DNA from: Janthinobacterium saanense
GTDB taxonomy: Bacteria > Pseudomonadota > Gammaproteobacteria > Burkholderiales > Burkholderiaceae_D
DNA: 64,000 bases
NCBI RefSeq assembly: GCF_014200675.1
Contig: NZ_JACHCI010000005.1
Coordinates: forward strand, 186,001 to 250,000
Direction: 5' to 3'
Shown: piece by piece, positions 45,499-54,790 of the stretch
Position numbering within the stretch: position 1 is the stretch's first letter
How the letters are laid out: each line of letters begins with the position of its first letter
Translations under genes and position numbers: made by a program
The notes under the pieces: model-generated
What the model was told of the DNA's origin: nothing
Databases searched by the model: none
What the model saw: only the letters and a program-made list of their open reading frames with translations

Positions 45499-47189
45499 GC
45501 ACGACGCTGGAAAAAGTGGCAAAAACACCACAGCAAGGAGGCTTGCGGCAAGCCATGGCCTGGCTGCATACCTGGTGCGGCCTGTGGATTTCCTGGCTGC
45601 TGTTCGCCATCTTCCTGACCGGCACCCTGGCCGTCTTCGATGATCCCATCGGCCACTGGATGACGCCGGAACATGCACTGGAAGAAGCGGCGCATGCGAA
45701 CGATACGCCGCCGCCCAAGGTCACGGACCGCGCCAACCGTTTGGCGCTGGCGCTGGACTTCATGGAAAAAGAGCATCCCAAGGCCGATATGTGGGAAATC
45801 TGGCCGGTGCAGCGCCCAGGCCAGGGTTTGTCCGCCTACTGGTTCCAGCCCAGCGGCGGTTATGGTTCGGCCGAGCTCAATCCGCTGACAGGGGCGCTGG
45901 TCGAACATGCGCCTGACGCAAACCAGCGCGACACCATCGGCGGCCATCATTTCGTCGATTTCCATTATGAACTGCATGCGGGCCGCATCGGCGTGTGGAT
46001 CGTCGGTATCACCACCATGATCATGCTGGTGGCGCTGGTCAGCGGCGTGATCACGCACAAGCGTATCTTCAAGGATTTCTTTACCTTCCGCCCGGCCAAG
46101 GGCCAGCGTTCCTGGCTCGATGCGCACAACGCGGTGGCCGTATTGACCTTGCCGTTCCAGTTCATGATCGCCTATACGGGCATTGCATTTTTCAGCGATG
46201 ACTACGTGCCGGCGCCCGTGGTGGCCCAATACGGCATGGAAAACGGCAAAAAGGCATTTCTCAGCGACTGGAATGACGTGGGTAAGCCCGCCCGCATAGG
46301 GCAGCCGATGGCGATACCGGATCTGGAACAGTACGCGCTGCGCGCCGAGCAGACCATCCATCAGGAAATCCGCGCCGTGGTGCTGGACAACCCGAACGAC
46401 GCCTCCATGCGCGTGTGCATGTATGGCTGGAATGAGGAGTCCGACAAGCTTCAACGCATCAGCGCCAATACGGGCATGGCTTGCTACGCGCTGGCCACGG
46501 GTGAACAGATCGCCGTGCGCCAGCCGGGCAAGGCCGATTCGGGCCCTGCCGGCCTGACGCGCATCGTGATGTCCAACCTGCACATGGCGGCCTTTGGCGG
46601 CACGCCCATGCGCTGGCTGTACTTCTTTTGCGGCCTGGCCGGCACGGCCATGATGGGCACGGGCGCCATTTTGTTCATGGTCAAGCGCCGCCAGCGCGCC
46701 GGCGGCGAATTCGGCAGCGCCACCGAACGCGTGTACCGCATGATCGAATGCCTGAACGTGGCCGCGATTGCCGGCCTGGCCGTGGCCTGCATCGGCTATT
46801 TATGGGCCAACCGCTTGATCCCGGTCGGCATCGAACACCGCGCAGGCTGGGAAGTGCGGGCCTTCTTTGGTCTCTGGTTTTTGATGCTGGTGCACGCCTG
46901 CCTGCGTCCGGAAAAACGTGGCTGGATCGAACAGCTGGCGCTGCTGGCCGTGCTGTGCGTGCTGCTGCCCGTCTTGAATGTGCTGAGCACGGGCGACAAC
47001 CTGGTGGCGCAGATCACGCGCGGCGACTGGGAAAGCGCTGGCGTGGAATTGTGCAGCGTAGCTTTTGGCTTGCTGGCCGCCTGGGGCGCCTGGAAAGTCC
47101 ACAAGCGCAAGGAACAGCCGCTCAAGAAAGCCGCCAGGGAAAACCGCAGCGCGCCGGCCAGCCTGCAAACGACGATGGAAGGACATTGA
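45495..47189 (+). CDS. PepSY-associated membrane protein (ferrisiderophore reductase-like)
   Basis: The 564-residue inner-membrane protein has the PepSY-TM start (AMAWLHTWCGLWISWLLFAIFLTGTLAVFDD), paired histidines in membrane spans, the FVDFHYELHAGRIGVWIVG block, and further spans near residues 190, 375, 420 and 470. FpvG of Pseudomonas, a related protein, reduces iron in siderophores at the inner membrane. Neighbouring DUF3649 and DUF3325 genes support that role. Heme or flavin binding is likely but not shown by sequence alone. Confidence 0.87.
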   Translation: MSTTLEKVAKTPQQGGLRQAMAWLHTWCGLWISWLLFAIFLTGTLAVFDDPIGHWMTPEHALEEAAHANDTPPPKVTDRANRLALALDFMEKEHPKADMWEIWPVQRPGQGLSAYWFQPSGGYGSAELNPLTGALVEHAPDANQRDTIGGHHFVDFHYELHAGRIGVWIVGITTMIMLVALVSGVITHKRIFKDFFTFRPAKGQRSWLDAHNAVAVLTLPFQFMIAYTGIAFFSDDYVPAPVVAQYGMENGKKAFLSDWNDVGKPARIGQPMAIPDLEQYALRAEQTIHQEIRAVVLDNPNDASMRVCMYGWNEESDKLQRISANTGMACYALATGEQIAVRQPGKADSGPAGLTRIVMSNLHMAAFGGTPMRWLYFFCGLAGTAMMGTGAILFMVKRRQRAGGEFGSATERVYRMIECLNVAAIAGLAVACIGYLWANRLIPVGIEHRAGWEVRAFFGLWFLMLVHACLRPEKRGWIEQLALLAVLCVLLPVLNVLSTGDNLVAQITRGDWESAGVELCSVAFGLLAAWGAWKVHKRKEQPLKKAARENRSAPASLQTTMEGH

Positions 47190-47191
47190 AA

Positions 47192-47530
47192 ATGAACGTG
47201 ATTTTGTGTGCACTGGGCCTGTCATATGCGGGCATGGCCAGCCTGAGCCTGGCGATGGACCGCCACCACGGCCAGGTCTGGGGCCGCGATGCAGCCGTGA
47301 ACGTGCGGCGCGCGCTGCAAATGGCGGGGGCGGTCTTGCTGGCGCTGGCCATCTGGCCCTGCGTGGCTGGCTGGAGCGCCACCGTCGGCTTTGTCGCCTG
47401 GCTCGGTTTTATTTCGGCTGGTGCGCTGCTGGTGGCCTTGCTGCTGCCGTACGCACCCAGGCTGTTGTTGCGTAGTTCCCTGCTGGCAGCCGTCGCCGCG
47501 CTGGCAGGGCTGCTGACCTTCCTGCAATAA
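47192..47530 (+). CDS. DUF3325-family membrane protein
   Basis: The 112-residue protein has four membrane spans and the DUF3325 start MNVILCALGLSYAGMASLSLAMDRHH. It is the third member of the DUF3649-PepSY-DUF3325 trio and starts two bases after the PepSY stop. It is probably an accessory part of the iron-reduction complex, comparable to the FpvH/J/K proteins, though which one it matches is not certain. Confidence 0.82.
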   Translation: MNVILCALGLSYAGMASLSLAMDRHHGQVWGRDAAVNVRRALQMAGAVLLALAIWPCVAGWSATVGFVAWLGFISAGALLVALLLPYAPRLLLRSSLLAAVAALAGLLTFLQ

Positions 47531-47615
47531 TTTTTGCTTGCTACCTCAAGGATAGATAGATGTTTTTTTCACGCCTGGCGACACCATTTTTGACTCTACA
47601 CAAGGCGGCTTCCTG

Positions 47616-48803
47616 ATGGCCGCCCGCATACCCAGGCGCCGCGCGCGCATTATCGGTGGCGTTGTTTTGCTGGCGCTGTTCGGCGCCGGCGCTGTCTGGG
47701 CCACGCGCGCGCCGAAAACCGTGTTTGACACGGCAGCAGTCAAGCGCGGCAATATCGAGGCCAGCGTCACGGCCATCGGCACCCTGCAGCCGCAAACCTA
47801 TGTCGACGTGGGGGCACAAGTGTCGGGCCAGATCACGCGCCTGCATGTGCAGCCCGGCAGCAGTGTGGAAAAAGGCCAGTTGCTGGCCGAGATCGACCCC
47901 AGCGTGCAGCAAGCCACGGTCGACGCAGGCCGCGCCGCCCTGGCAGGCCTGCGCGCGCAGCTGGCCGACCAGCAGGCGCAGCACCGCCTGGCAGGCCAGC
48001 AGCATGGGCGCCAGCAGCAGATGGCCAAGTTTGATTCCACCCCGCTGGCCGACGTGGAAACGGCCGAAGCCACCCTGGCCTCGGCGGCCGCCAAGATCGA
48101 TCATTTGAAGGCGCAGATAGACCAGACCCAGGCCAGCCTGAAGGCCGATGAAGCGCGCCTGGGCTACACGCGCATCTACGCGCCGATGGCGGGCAAGGTG
48201 GTGGGCCTCGATGCAAAAGAAGGCCAAACCCTGAATGCGACTTACCAGACGCCGAACATCCTGCGCATCGCCGACCTGTCGGCCATGACGGTGTGGACGG
48301 AAGTGTCGGAAGCGGACGTGCGCAAGGTACGCCCGGAGATGCCGGTGTATTTCACTACCCTGGGCGGCGACCAGCGGCGCTGGAGCGGCAAGGTGCGGCA
48401 AGTGCTGCCGGCGCCACCGGTGCCGGGCGGTAGCAGCAGCGGCACGGCGCTGGCGCCATCGTCCAGCAAGGTGATTTTATACACCGTGCTGTTTGACGTC
48501 GATAACGCAGACGGCGAGCTGATGCCGCAAATGACGGCGCAAGTGGTGTTTGTCACGGCATCGGCCAAGAATGTGCTGGCCGTCCCCTTGCCAGCCTTGA
48601 AACCTTCCAGCCAGGAAGGCGCGAAGGCCGGTGAATTTACGGCCCGCGTGCAGGGTCTTGACGGCAAGGTCGATACGCGCACCGTGACAGTGGGCGTGCG
48701 CAACCGCCTGAACGCGGAAGTGCTGGACGGCTTGCGCGAGGGCGAATTGCTGGTCACGGGAGAGCAGCCAGCCGGTAACGGCGCCAGCAGGTTCCAGCTA
48801 TGA
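47616..48803 (+). CDS. MacA/PvdR-like periplasmic adaptor
   Basis: The 395-residue membrane-fusion protein has an N-terminal anchor ([20 protein letters not shown]), a lipoyl-like half ([25 protein letters not shown]), a predicted hairpin of about 130 residues, and beta-barrel and membrane-proximal domains. It would link the following MacB-like ABC transporter to an outer-membrane channel not encoded here. In an iron locus the best analogue is PvdR of the PvdRT siderophore exporter; MacA of macrolide efflux is the alternative. Its stop overlaps the next ATG. Confidence 0.85.
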   Translation: MAARIPRRRARIIGGVVLLALFGAGAVWATRAPKTVFDTAAVKRGNIEASVTAIGTLQPQTYVDVGAQVSGQITRLHVQPGSSVEKGQLLAEIDPSVQQATVDAGRAALAGLRAQLADQQAQHRLAGQQHGRQQQMAKFDSTPLADVETAEATLASAAAKIDHLKAQIDQTQASLKADEARLGYTRIYAPMAGKVVGLDAKEGQTLNATYQTPNILRIADLSAMTVWTEVSEADVRKVRPEMPVYFTTLGGDQRRWSGKVRQVLPAPPVPGGSSSGTALAPSSSKVILYTVLFDVDNADGELMPQMTAQVVFVTASAKNVLAVPLPALKPSSQEGAKAGEFTARVQGLDGKVDTRTVTVGVRNRLNAEVLDGLREGELLVTGEQPAGNGASRFQL

Positions 48804-50776
48804 GCGCGATGAGTGACGCTGATAAAAACCAGCCCCTGATCGCACTGCAAGGCATACGCAAGCGTTACGGCGGCCACGATGGCGCACCGGCCGTGGAAGT
48901 GCTGCGCGGCGTCAGCTTGTCGATAGGCGCTGGCGAATTCGTCGCCATCGTGGGCGCTTCCGGTTCCGGCAAGTCGACCCTGATGCATTTGCTTGGGTGC
49001 CTGGACCGGCCCAGCGACGGTAGTTATCACTTTGCCGGCCAGGACGTGGCCAGTTTGAACCCTGACGAACTGGCGTGGCTGCGGCGCGAGGCGTTCGGCT
49101 TCGTGTTCCAGGGTTATCACTTGATCGCCACCGAATCGGCGCGCGAAAACGTGGAAGTGCCAGCCTTGTACGCGGGCATGCCGGCCGCCGAGCGCCACGC
49201 CCGCTCGGAAGCACTGCTGAAACGCCTGGGCCTGGGCGAGCGGCTGGACCACCGCCCGAATCAATTATCGGGCGGCCAGCAGCAGCGCGTGTCGATTGCG
49301 CGCGCGCTGATGAATGGCGGGCGCATCATCCTGGCCGATGAACCGACCGGGGCGCTGGACAGCAGCAGCGGCGCCGAAGTCATGGCCTTGCTGGGTGAAT
49401 TGGCGGACGCGGGCCACACCGTCATCCTGATTACCCATGACCGCAAGGTAGCGGCCCAGGCGCGCCGGGTGATCGAGATACGCGATGGCGAAATCATCGA
49501 AGATTCGGGCGCCGTGGCCATTCCCGCCACCTCGGCCGCGCTGCCGCCGCTCGATATGTCGGGCGCCGCGCATGACACCGGTGCTTCCCTGATCACGGAA
49601 TTGCTCGATGCGGCGCGCGCCGCCTGGCGAGTAATGTGGATCAACCGCTTCCGCACGGGCCTGACTTTACTCGGTATCATCATCGGCGTGGCGTCGGTGA
49701 TCGTGATGCTGGCCATCGGCCTGGGCACGCGCCAGCAAGTGATGGCGCAGCTGGGCGCTTTCGGCTCCAACCTCTTGTATATGTCGTCGATAGGCGAAAG
49801 CTCGCGCATCCCGGGGCGCAGCATCACCCTGGCCGACCTGGAAGCGCTGGCCGAGGTGCCGGGCATCGCCCACGTGCTGCCGAATGTCACCGGCAACAAG
49901 GTGATACGGCATGGCAACCTCGATGTGCAAACCTATGTGCGGGGCACGGGCGCGGCGCTGCCGCAGATCCAGACCTGGCCGGTCGCCTATGGCGGCTTCT
50001 TCACCGAGCAGGATGAGCGTGAAATGGCCACCGTCGCCGTGCTGGGCTGGCGGCTGGCGCACAAGCTGATGCCCGACATACCGAATCCGGTGGGCGAGAC
50101 CATTTTGATCGGCAATGTGCCATTCCAGGTGATCGGCGTGATGAGCGAGAAGGGCGCGCTGACGGGCGACAAGGATGAAGACAATGTCTTGCTGCTGCCG
50201 TTTTCCACGGCCGGCATTCGCGTTTTCGGCCAGCGCGAGCCGACCTATATCGTGCTGGCGGCCGACGATGTGAAGCGCATCGCGCAAACCGAGAAAACCG
50301 TCGACGAGACCATGTTCGAGCGCCACCGCATCCGCGACTATGGCATCAGCAATGCGGCCGCCTCGATTGCCGCCGAAGCGCGCACGCAAGACAATATGAC
50401 CATGATGCTCAGCCTGATCGCTGCCGTGTCGCTGGTGGTGGGCGGCATCGGCGTGATGAATGTGATGCTGATGACGGTGCGCGAGCGCACGCGAGAAATC
50501 GGCATCCGCATGGCGACCGGCGCGCGCCGGCGCGACATCTTGCGCCAGTTCCTCACCGAAGCGGTGCTGGTGTCGGTGGTGGGCGGCGTGGCGGGCATCC
50601 TTGTCGGCATCACCTTTGCCGGCTTGCTGCTGGTATGGGAAGTGCCGGTGATCTTTTCACTGAGCGCCATCGGCGGCGCTTTCGGCTGCGCCGTGGTAAC
50701 GGGCCTGGTGTTTGGCTACATGCCGGCGCGCAAGGCGTCGGGACTCGATCCGGTGGTGGCGCTGGCGGGGCAGTAA
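48800..50776 (+). CDS. MacB/PvdT-like ABC transporter
   Basis: The 658-residue fusion protein has an N-terminal ATPase (Walker [10 protein letters not shown], signature [15 protein letters not shown], Walker B IILADEP) and a C-terminal FtsX-like permease. The permease has one early span (about 285-310), a large periplasmic domain, and three late spans ([19 protein letters not shown] onward). It works with the adjacent adaptor in secretion or recycling of a small molecule or peptide from the periplasm. The genomic setting favours siderophore export. No biosynthesis genes are visible in the window. Confidence 0.88.
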   Translation: MSAMSDADKNQPLIALQGIRKRYGGHDGAPAVEVLRGVSLSIGAGEFVAIVGASGSGKSTLMHLLGCLDRPSDGSYHFAGQDVASLNPDELAWLRREAFGFVFQGYHLIATESARENVEVPALYAGMPAAERHARSEALLKRLGLGERLDHRPNQLSGGQQQRVSIARALMNGGRIILADEPTGALDSSSGAEVMALLGELADAGHTVILITHDRKVAAQARRVIEIRDGEIIEDSGAVAIPATSAALPPLDMSGAAHDTGASLITELLDAARAAWRVMWINRFRTGLTLLGIIIGVASVIVMLAIGLGTRQQVMAQLGAFGSNLLYMSSIGESSRIPGRSITLADLEALAEVPGIAHVLPNVTGNKVIRHGNLDVQTYVRGTGAALPQIQTWPVAYGGFFTEQDEREMATVAVLGWRLAHKLMPDIPNPVGETILIGNVPFQVIGVMSEKGALTGDKDEDNVLLLPFSTAGIRVFGQREPTYIVLAADDVKRIAQTEKTVDETMFERHRIRDYGISNAAASIAAEARTQDNMTMMLSLIAAVSLVVGGIGVMNVMLMTVRERTREIGIRMATGARRRDILRQFLTEAVLVSVVGGVAGILVGITFAGLLLVWEVPVIFSLSAIGGAFGCAVVTGLVFGYMPARKASGLDPVVALAGQ

Positions 50777-50909
50777 TGCTGAAAAACATGTTTATGCTAG
50801 AAAAAGGTTGCTCCTGACTCAACACGCGGTACTATCTCTGCATAATAAAAAAACAGTGTTTCGTTGCCATGCGCTTGCTGGCACACCTCAACCACTACAG
50901 GAGAAATCG

Positions 50910-51893
50910 ATGCACAGAAACATGTCCGTGAAGACCGGTATTGCCGCAGCAGTATTGCTGGCGTTTGGCCTGGGCAGCGCCCAGGCGCAAGATGTTGTGC
51001 GCCTGGGTAACTTGAAATTCGCCCATTACGGCGCCGTGTCGTATATCAAGGAAATCGCGCCCAAGTGCGGCATCAAGGTCGAAGAGCACGTGTTTGCCAA
51101 GGGCCTCGATGTGATGCAGGCGATTATTGCGGGCGAACTGGACGTGGGCGCGACGGCGTCCGAGGCGGCCATTTCCGGCCGTGCCGGTGGCGCACCGATT
51201 TATGTGGTGGCCGGTTTCGCCAAGGGCGGCGCGCGCCTGGTGGCGGGTGCGGGGCAAAAGATCGCCAGCGTGCAAGACTTGAAGGGCAAGCGCGTGGGCG
51301 TGACGCGCGGCGGCATCCAGGAAGTGCTGTTGCTGGCCGAGCTGGCGCAGAGTGGCTTGACGTTTTCCGAGAAAAAGGGCCAGGATGTGCAACTGGTGTT
51401 CCTCGCTTATGCGGATTTGAACCAGGCGCTGATGGGCAAGAATATCGACGCCATGATGCAGTCGGAACCGCAATCGTCGCAGGCGATCAACAAAGGTTTC
51501 GGCGTGGAAATCCTGAAGCCGTATGACACGCCGATCGGCGAGCCCGTGCGCACCATGGTGATGACGGAAAAGTTCTACAAGGAACGCCGTCCGGTGGCCG
51601 AGAAATTCATGCGCTGTTTCGTCGAAGCCACCAAGGCCTTTATCGATAACCAGGCTACGGCGGAAAAATATGTGCGCGAAGTGGTGTTCCGTGGCCAGAT
51701 CACCAAGCAAGACTTCGATGACGCCATCAGCAATTCGCCGTATTCCTATGACATCACGCCCGAACATATCCAGATCACCACCGACGTGATGGTGAAAACA
51801 GGCGTGGGCCGCATGAGCAAACCGCCGGTGGCCAAGGATTGGGTGAAAACCGATTTGCTGGATCAGGCCAAGAAGAGTTTGAACGTCAAATAA
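50910..51893 (+). CDS. Orphan ABC substrate-binding protein (NMT1/SsuA type)
   Basis: The 327-residue periplasmic protein has a signal peptide (AAAVLLAFGLGSAQAQ) and the type II binding-protein fold used for sulfonates, nitrate or thiamine precursors (LDVMQAIIAGELDVGATASEAA, LKGKRVGVTRGG). The ligand is unknown. The start at 50910 follows CAGGAGAAAT; the in-frame extension to 50712 overlaps the transporter gene. No permease or ATPase accompanies it, so it may serve a distant transporter. A strong terminator follows. Confidence 0.85.
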   Translation: MHRNMSVKTGIAAAVLLAFGLGSAQAQDVVRLGNLKFAHYGAVSYIKEIAPKCGIKVEEHVFAKGLDVMQAIIAGELDVGATASEAAISGRAGGAPIYVVAGFAKGGARLVAGAGQKIASVQDLKGKRVGVTRGGIQEVLLLAELAQSGLTFSEKKGQDVQLVFLAYADLNQALMGKNIDAMMQSEPQSSQAINKGFGVEILKPYDTPIGEPVRTMVMTEKFYKERRPVAEKFMRCFVEATKAFIDNQATAEKYVREVVFRGQITKQDFDDAISNSPYSYDITPEHIQITTDVMVKTGVGRMSKPPVAKDWVKTDLLDQAKKSLNVK

Positions 51894-51907
51894 GTTGTTG
51901 ACGATGC

Positions 51908-51942
51908 AACCTCCGCGCCATCACTGGCGCGGAGGTTTTTTT
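51908..51942 (+). terminator. Strong intrinsic terminator
   Basis: AACCTCCGCGCC and GGCGCGGAGGTT form a 12-base perfect stem around ATCACT, followed by six T bases. It closes the plus-strand block that starts at the Fur box. Confidence 0.92.
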
Positions 51943-51957
51943 ATGCCGGCAGTAATC

Positions 51958-52734
51958 TTAACGTTTTGCGGCGGCCGCCAGAATGACTTCGGCTACCTGT
52001 TTCGGCTGCGACAGCATAGGCACATGGCTGGTTTGCAAGACGGTGGTGACGGCATGCAACTTCTTGGCAAACGCCTGTTCCAGTTCCGGCGCGATCATGC
52101 GGTCCTTGGCGGAGACGATGTAATAGTTCGGTTTGTTTTTCCAGGCGGCAACCGTGGTCTTGTCGGCAAAGGCCTTGGCCTGGATAGGACCTTGCGTGAC
52201 GGCCATCAAGCGGGTGGTCGCGGCCGGCAAGTCCTGGGCGAAATTGAGGCGCAGCGATTCTTCGGGCAGATACAGGAAGCCGGATGCATCGGCTTTCAGG
52301 GTCGCGCTGCCCGGCGGCGTCGGGTAATCCTTGCCCAGGTCGCCCGACGCTTCGCCTTCGGACGGCGCGAACGCCGCTACATATACCAGCGCCTTGACCT
52401 TGTCGCTGGTGCCCGCTTGCGTGATCACGGTGCCGCCCCAGGAGTGGCCGACCAGGATCACGCGGCCCGTCTGGGCGTCGATCACGCGCTGCGCGGCGGC
52501 CACATCGTCGGCCAGCGAGGTGAGCGGATTTTGCACGGCCACCACTTTCAAGCCTTTGGCCTGCAGCAAGGGGATGACTTTGTCCCAGCTGGAACCGTCG
52601 GCAAACGCGCCGTGCACCAGTACCACGGTGGTGTCTTCCACCGGCGCCGTGCTGGCAGCCTGGGCTGGTGCGAGAGCGGCGGCAGAGAGGATGGCGGAAG
52701 CGAGCAGGGCGGATTTGAGTGTGCTGTGCGGCAT
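51958..52734 (-). CDS. Exported alpha/beta hydrolase
   Basis: The 258-residue protein has a signal peptide (ALLASAILSAAALAPAQA) and an alpha/beta-hydrolase domain with the nucleophile Ser in GHSWGG, an oxyanion-hole LVHGAFADGSSW, and a catalytic His in TSHVPML. It resembles the EstC/hydroxynitrile-lyase-like group that includes small esterases. The substrate is unknown. It lies downstream of an OhrR-like regulator, and three matching palindromes fill the gap between them. Confidence 0.85.
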   Translation of the reverse strand: MPHSTLKSALLASAILSAAALAPAQAASTAPVEDTTVVLVHGAFADGSSWDKVIPLLQAKGLKVVAVQNPLTSLADDVAAAQRVIDAQTGRVILVGHSWGGTVITQAGTSDKVKALVYVAAFAPSEGEASGDLGKDYPTPPGSATLKADASGFLYLPEESLRLNFAQDLPAATTRLMAVTQGPIQAKAFADKTTVAAWKNKPNYYIVSAKDRMIAPELEQAFAKKLHAVTTVLQTSHVPMLSQPKQVAEVILAAAAKR

Positions 52735-52765
52735 GGTGTGACTCCTGTGTTGTTGGATAGAGGTA

Positions 52766-52787
52766 ATTAATTAGCGCGCTAAATAAT
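52766..52787. promoter_or_regulatory. Operator palindrome 1 (TTAGCGCGCTAA core)
   Basis: A 22-base palindrome with one mismatched pair is centred on TTAGCGCGCTAA, 32 bases upstream of the hydrolase ATG on the minus strand. Symmetry and position fit a MarR-family operator. Confidence 0.65.
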
Positions 52788-52828
52788 TTCCATGTAAAAC
52801 ATGGAAACCGGCAGCGCATGCAGGGAAC

Positions 52829-52856
52829 AATAGCGCACTAATCATTAGCGTGCAAT
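52829..52856. promoter_or_regulatory. Two further operator-like copies
   Basis: ATAGCGCACTAAT (52830-52842) and TTAGCGTGCAA (52845-52855) each match the TTAGCGCGCTAA core at about 9-10 of 12 positions and lie side by side between the regulator stop and operator 1. Confidence 0.55.
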
Positions 52857-52894
52857 ATATTTTTACGCCGCAGATGTCTGCGGCACGATCGGGC

Positions 52895-53350
52895 TTAGTT
52901 ATCCACCTGCTTGCCCAGTTGGGTATTGAGTTTGCGCAAGCCTTCCATCATGACCGTGAATTCTCCGGCGATGCTGCTGCAATTGGCGGCGATGGTGGGA
53001 TCGATGCTGGCGCAGGCACTGCGCAGCTGGCGGCCCGCTTCCGTCAAGGTCAGCACGCGGTTGCGCTCGTCGCGCGGGTCGCGGTTGCGCAGCAGATAAC
53101 CTTCCGCTTCCAGGCGCTTGACCAGCGGCGTGATGGAGCCGGAATCTTGCTGCAGACGGGCGGCCAGGTCCTTGATGCCCAGGCCTTCCTGTTCCCACAG
53201 CACCAGCATCACCAGGTATTGCGGATAGGTCAACTTGAGCGCGCTCAGCATCGGCTTGTATAACTGGGTCATTTTCAGCGAGGTGGCATACAGCTGAAAA
53301 CACAGTTTATCGTCCAGGCTGGACGGTGGGGGAGAGCTCGATGTGGCCAT
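52895..53350 (-). CDS. MarR-family regulator, OhrR-like
   Basis: The 151-residue winged-helix regulator has the OhrR-type N-terminus with Cys17 in DKLCFQLYATS, the position that senses organic hydroperoxides in OhrR. Its DNA-binding half has DLAARLQQDSGSITPLVKRLE and the wing RDPRDERNRVLTLT. It probably represses the hydrolase downstream by binding the TTAGCGCGCTAA-type sites; oxidation of Cys17 would release it. No ohr peroxidase gene is present, which is atypical for OhrR. Confidence 0.85.
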   Translation of the reverse strand: MATSSSPPPSSLDDKLCFQLYATSLKMTQLYKPMLSALKLTYPQYLVMLVLWEQEGLGIKDLAARLQQDSGSITPLVKRLEAEGYLLRNRDPRDERNRVLTLTEAGRQLRSACASIDPTIAANCSSIAGEFTVMMEGLRKLNTQLGKQVDN

Positions 53351-53607
53351 GGCAAAACAATCAAAGACGGTGATGGTGCCAGACTAACGGCAATTGGCGT
53401 ATTTGTCGATGCGCGCACTTGTCAGCTATCTATATAGTCATCATGAAAGATTGTGTAATTCTTGAGGGCGGGCCACCCCGTCCGCTCTCAGGCACGATAT
53501 CATGGCAGCCTATCTGCGCATGCTGGCTGGCGTTGCCCTTGCCCGCCTGCCATGCCGCTTTATCCTGTCCTGAATCGCGCTTGCCGGCTATGGTGTAAAC
53601 TTAAAAC

Positions 53608-54411
53608 ATGCAGACTTATTTCTTTCTCCTCGCCGCAGTTCTTTATGCGGTGTGCGCCGTGCTTCCTTCGTCGCGGGGACGGCTGATTGCCGCGCTGACG
53701 GGGGTCGCCTGGCTGGCGCATGGCTATACGCTGTGGTTGGACTTGATGGCGCCAGGCACCTTGCGCTTCGGTTTTTCCGCCATGCTGTCGGCCGCGCTAT
53801 GGGTGTCAGTGGGCGCTTACTGGGTAGAGAACCGCAATTTCAGCCTCGATGGCTTGCGCCGCCTGGTGATGCCGAGCGCTGTCGTCGCCGTGCTGCTGGC
53901 GTGGGTCTTTCCTGGCAGCCAGGTCAGCATGGAAGGCAAGTCGGCCGTGTTCGGCTGGCATATCGCCATCGCCGTACTGGCTTACAGCACCTTGACGATT
54001 GCTGCCTTTCACGCCGTGCTGATGGCTTTGCAAGAGTCGCGCCTGCATACGCGCAGCGAGCGCCGGGGGTTCTTTTCCAGCGCGCTCGATCAGCTGCCTG
54101 CCTTGCTGACGATGGAAAAGATGTTGTTTCGCATGATAGGCCTGGGCTTTGTCTTGCTGAGCCTGACCGTTTTGTCGGGCATCGTCTTTTCCGAGCAGTT
54201 ATTTGGCACCGTCTTGAGCTGGGATCACAAGTCGGTGTTTACCATGATGTCGTGGCTGCTGTTCGCTGCGCTGCTGGCCGGACGCCGTTTGCGTGGCTGG
54301 CGCGGCAAGACAGCCCTGAGTTTTACCCTGGCTGGTTTCGCCACCTTGCTGCTGGCCTACGTCGGCAGCCGTTTTGTACTGGAAGTGGTTTTACACCGAG
54401 GATTTGCATGA
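53608..54411 (+). CDS. CcsA/YpjD-like cytochrome c assembly family protein
   Basis: The 267-residue membrane protein has eight spans and the CcmC/CcsA-type heme-handling region (VFGWHIAIAVLAYSTLTIAAFHAVLM and LSWDHKSVFTMMSWLLFAALL) with conserved histidines. It matches YpjD, which in E. coli lies beside ffh. Whether it truly works in cytochrome c maturation is not established. It is coupled to the PP0621 gene (ATGA overlap). Confidence 0.85.
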   Translation: MQTYFFLLAAVLYAVCAVLPSSRGRLIAALTGVAWLAHGYTLWLDLMAPGTLRFGFSAMLSAALWVSVGAYWVENRNFSLDGLRRLVMPSAVVAVLLAWVFPGSQVSMEGKSAVFGWHIAIAVLAYSTLTIAAFHAVLMALQESRLHTRSERRGFFSSALDQLPALLTMEKMLFRMIGLGFVLLSLTVLSGIVFSEQLFGTVLSWDHKSVFTMMSWLLFAALLAGRRLRGWRGKTALSFTLAGFATLLLAYVGSRFVLEVVLHRGFA

Positions 54412-54674
54412 CACGATTTTTATTTTGGCTGGCGCTGGCGTTCCTGGTGCTGTTTGCGATCCGCAGCAAGATCCGCGGCTTGCAGCAGCGCGCACGCTCG
54501 CAACAGCAGCAACAGCCGCCCCATCCGTTTGCGCAAGCAAACCGCCGCGTCGAGGAATTACCCGACGCCGAGCAGATGCTGTGCTGCGCCCATTGCGGCG
54601 TATATTATCCGGCTTCCGAAAACGTGCCCGCCAAGGGTCACGATTATTGCAGCCACGCCCACGCCACCATCTAA
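54408..54674 (+). CDS. PP0621-family small protein
   Basis: The 88-residue protein has one N-terminal membrane span (FLFWLALAFLVLFAI), a Gln-rich linker (RARSQQQQQPP), and a small cysteine motif CCAHCGVYYP with GHDYCSHAHA, a likely zinc or iron site. The family is called PP0621; its function is unknown. It follows ccsA in many betaproteobacteria, and its ATG overlaps that gene's stop. Confidence 0.82.
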   Translation: MTRFLFWLALAFLVLFAIRSKIRGLQQRARSQQQQQPPHPFAQANRRVEELPDAEQMLCCAHCGVYYPASENVPAKGHDYCSHAHATI

Positions 54675-54790
54675 GCCGGCTGCGTTGCGCCATTCTTCAT
54701 TGCTCATCCGTACCGTAACGTTCCCTTCCACGCAGCAGGCGTAGCATCTGTCGACAGCGAGTCACACTCGTTTTCGCAGAAAGGCTAGCC

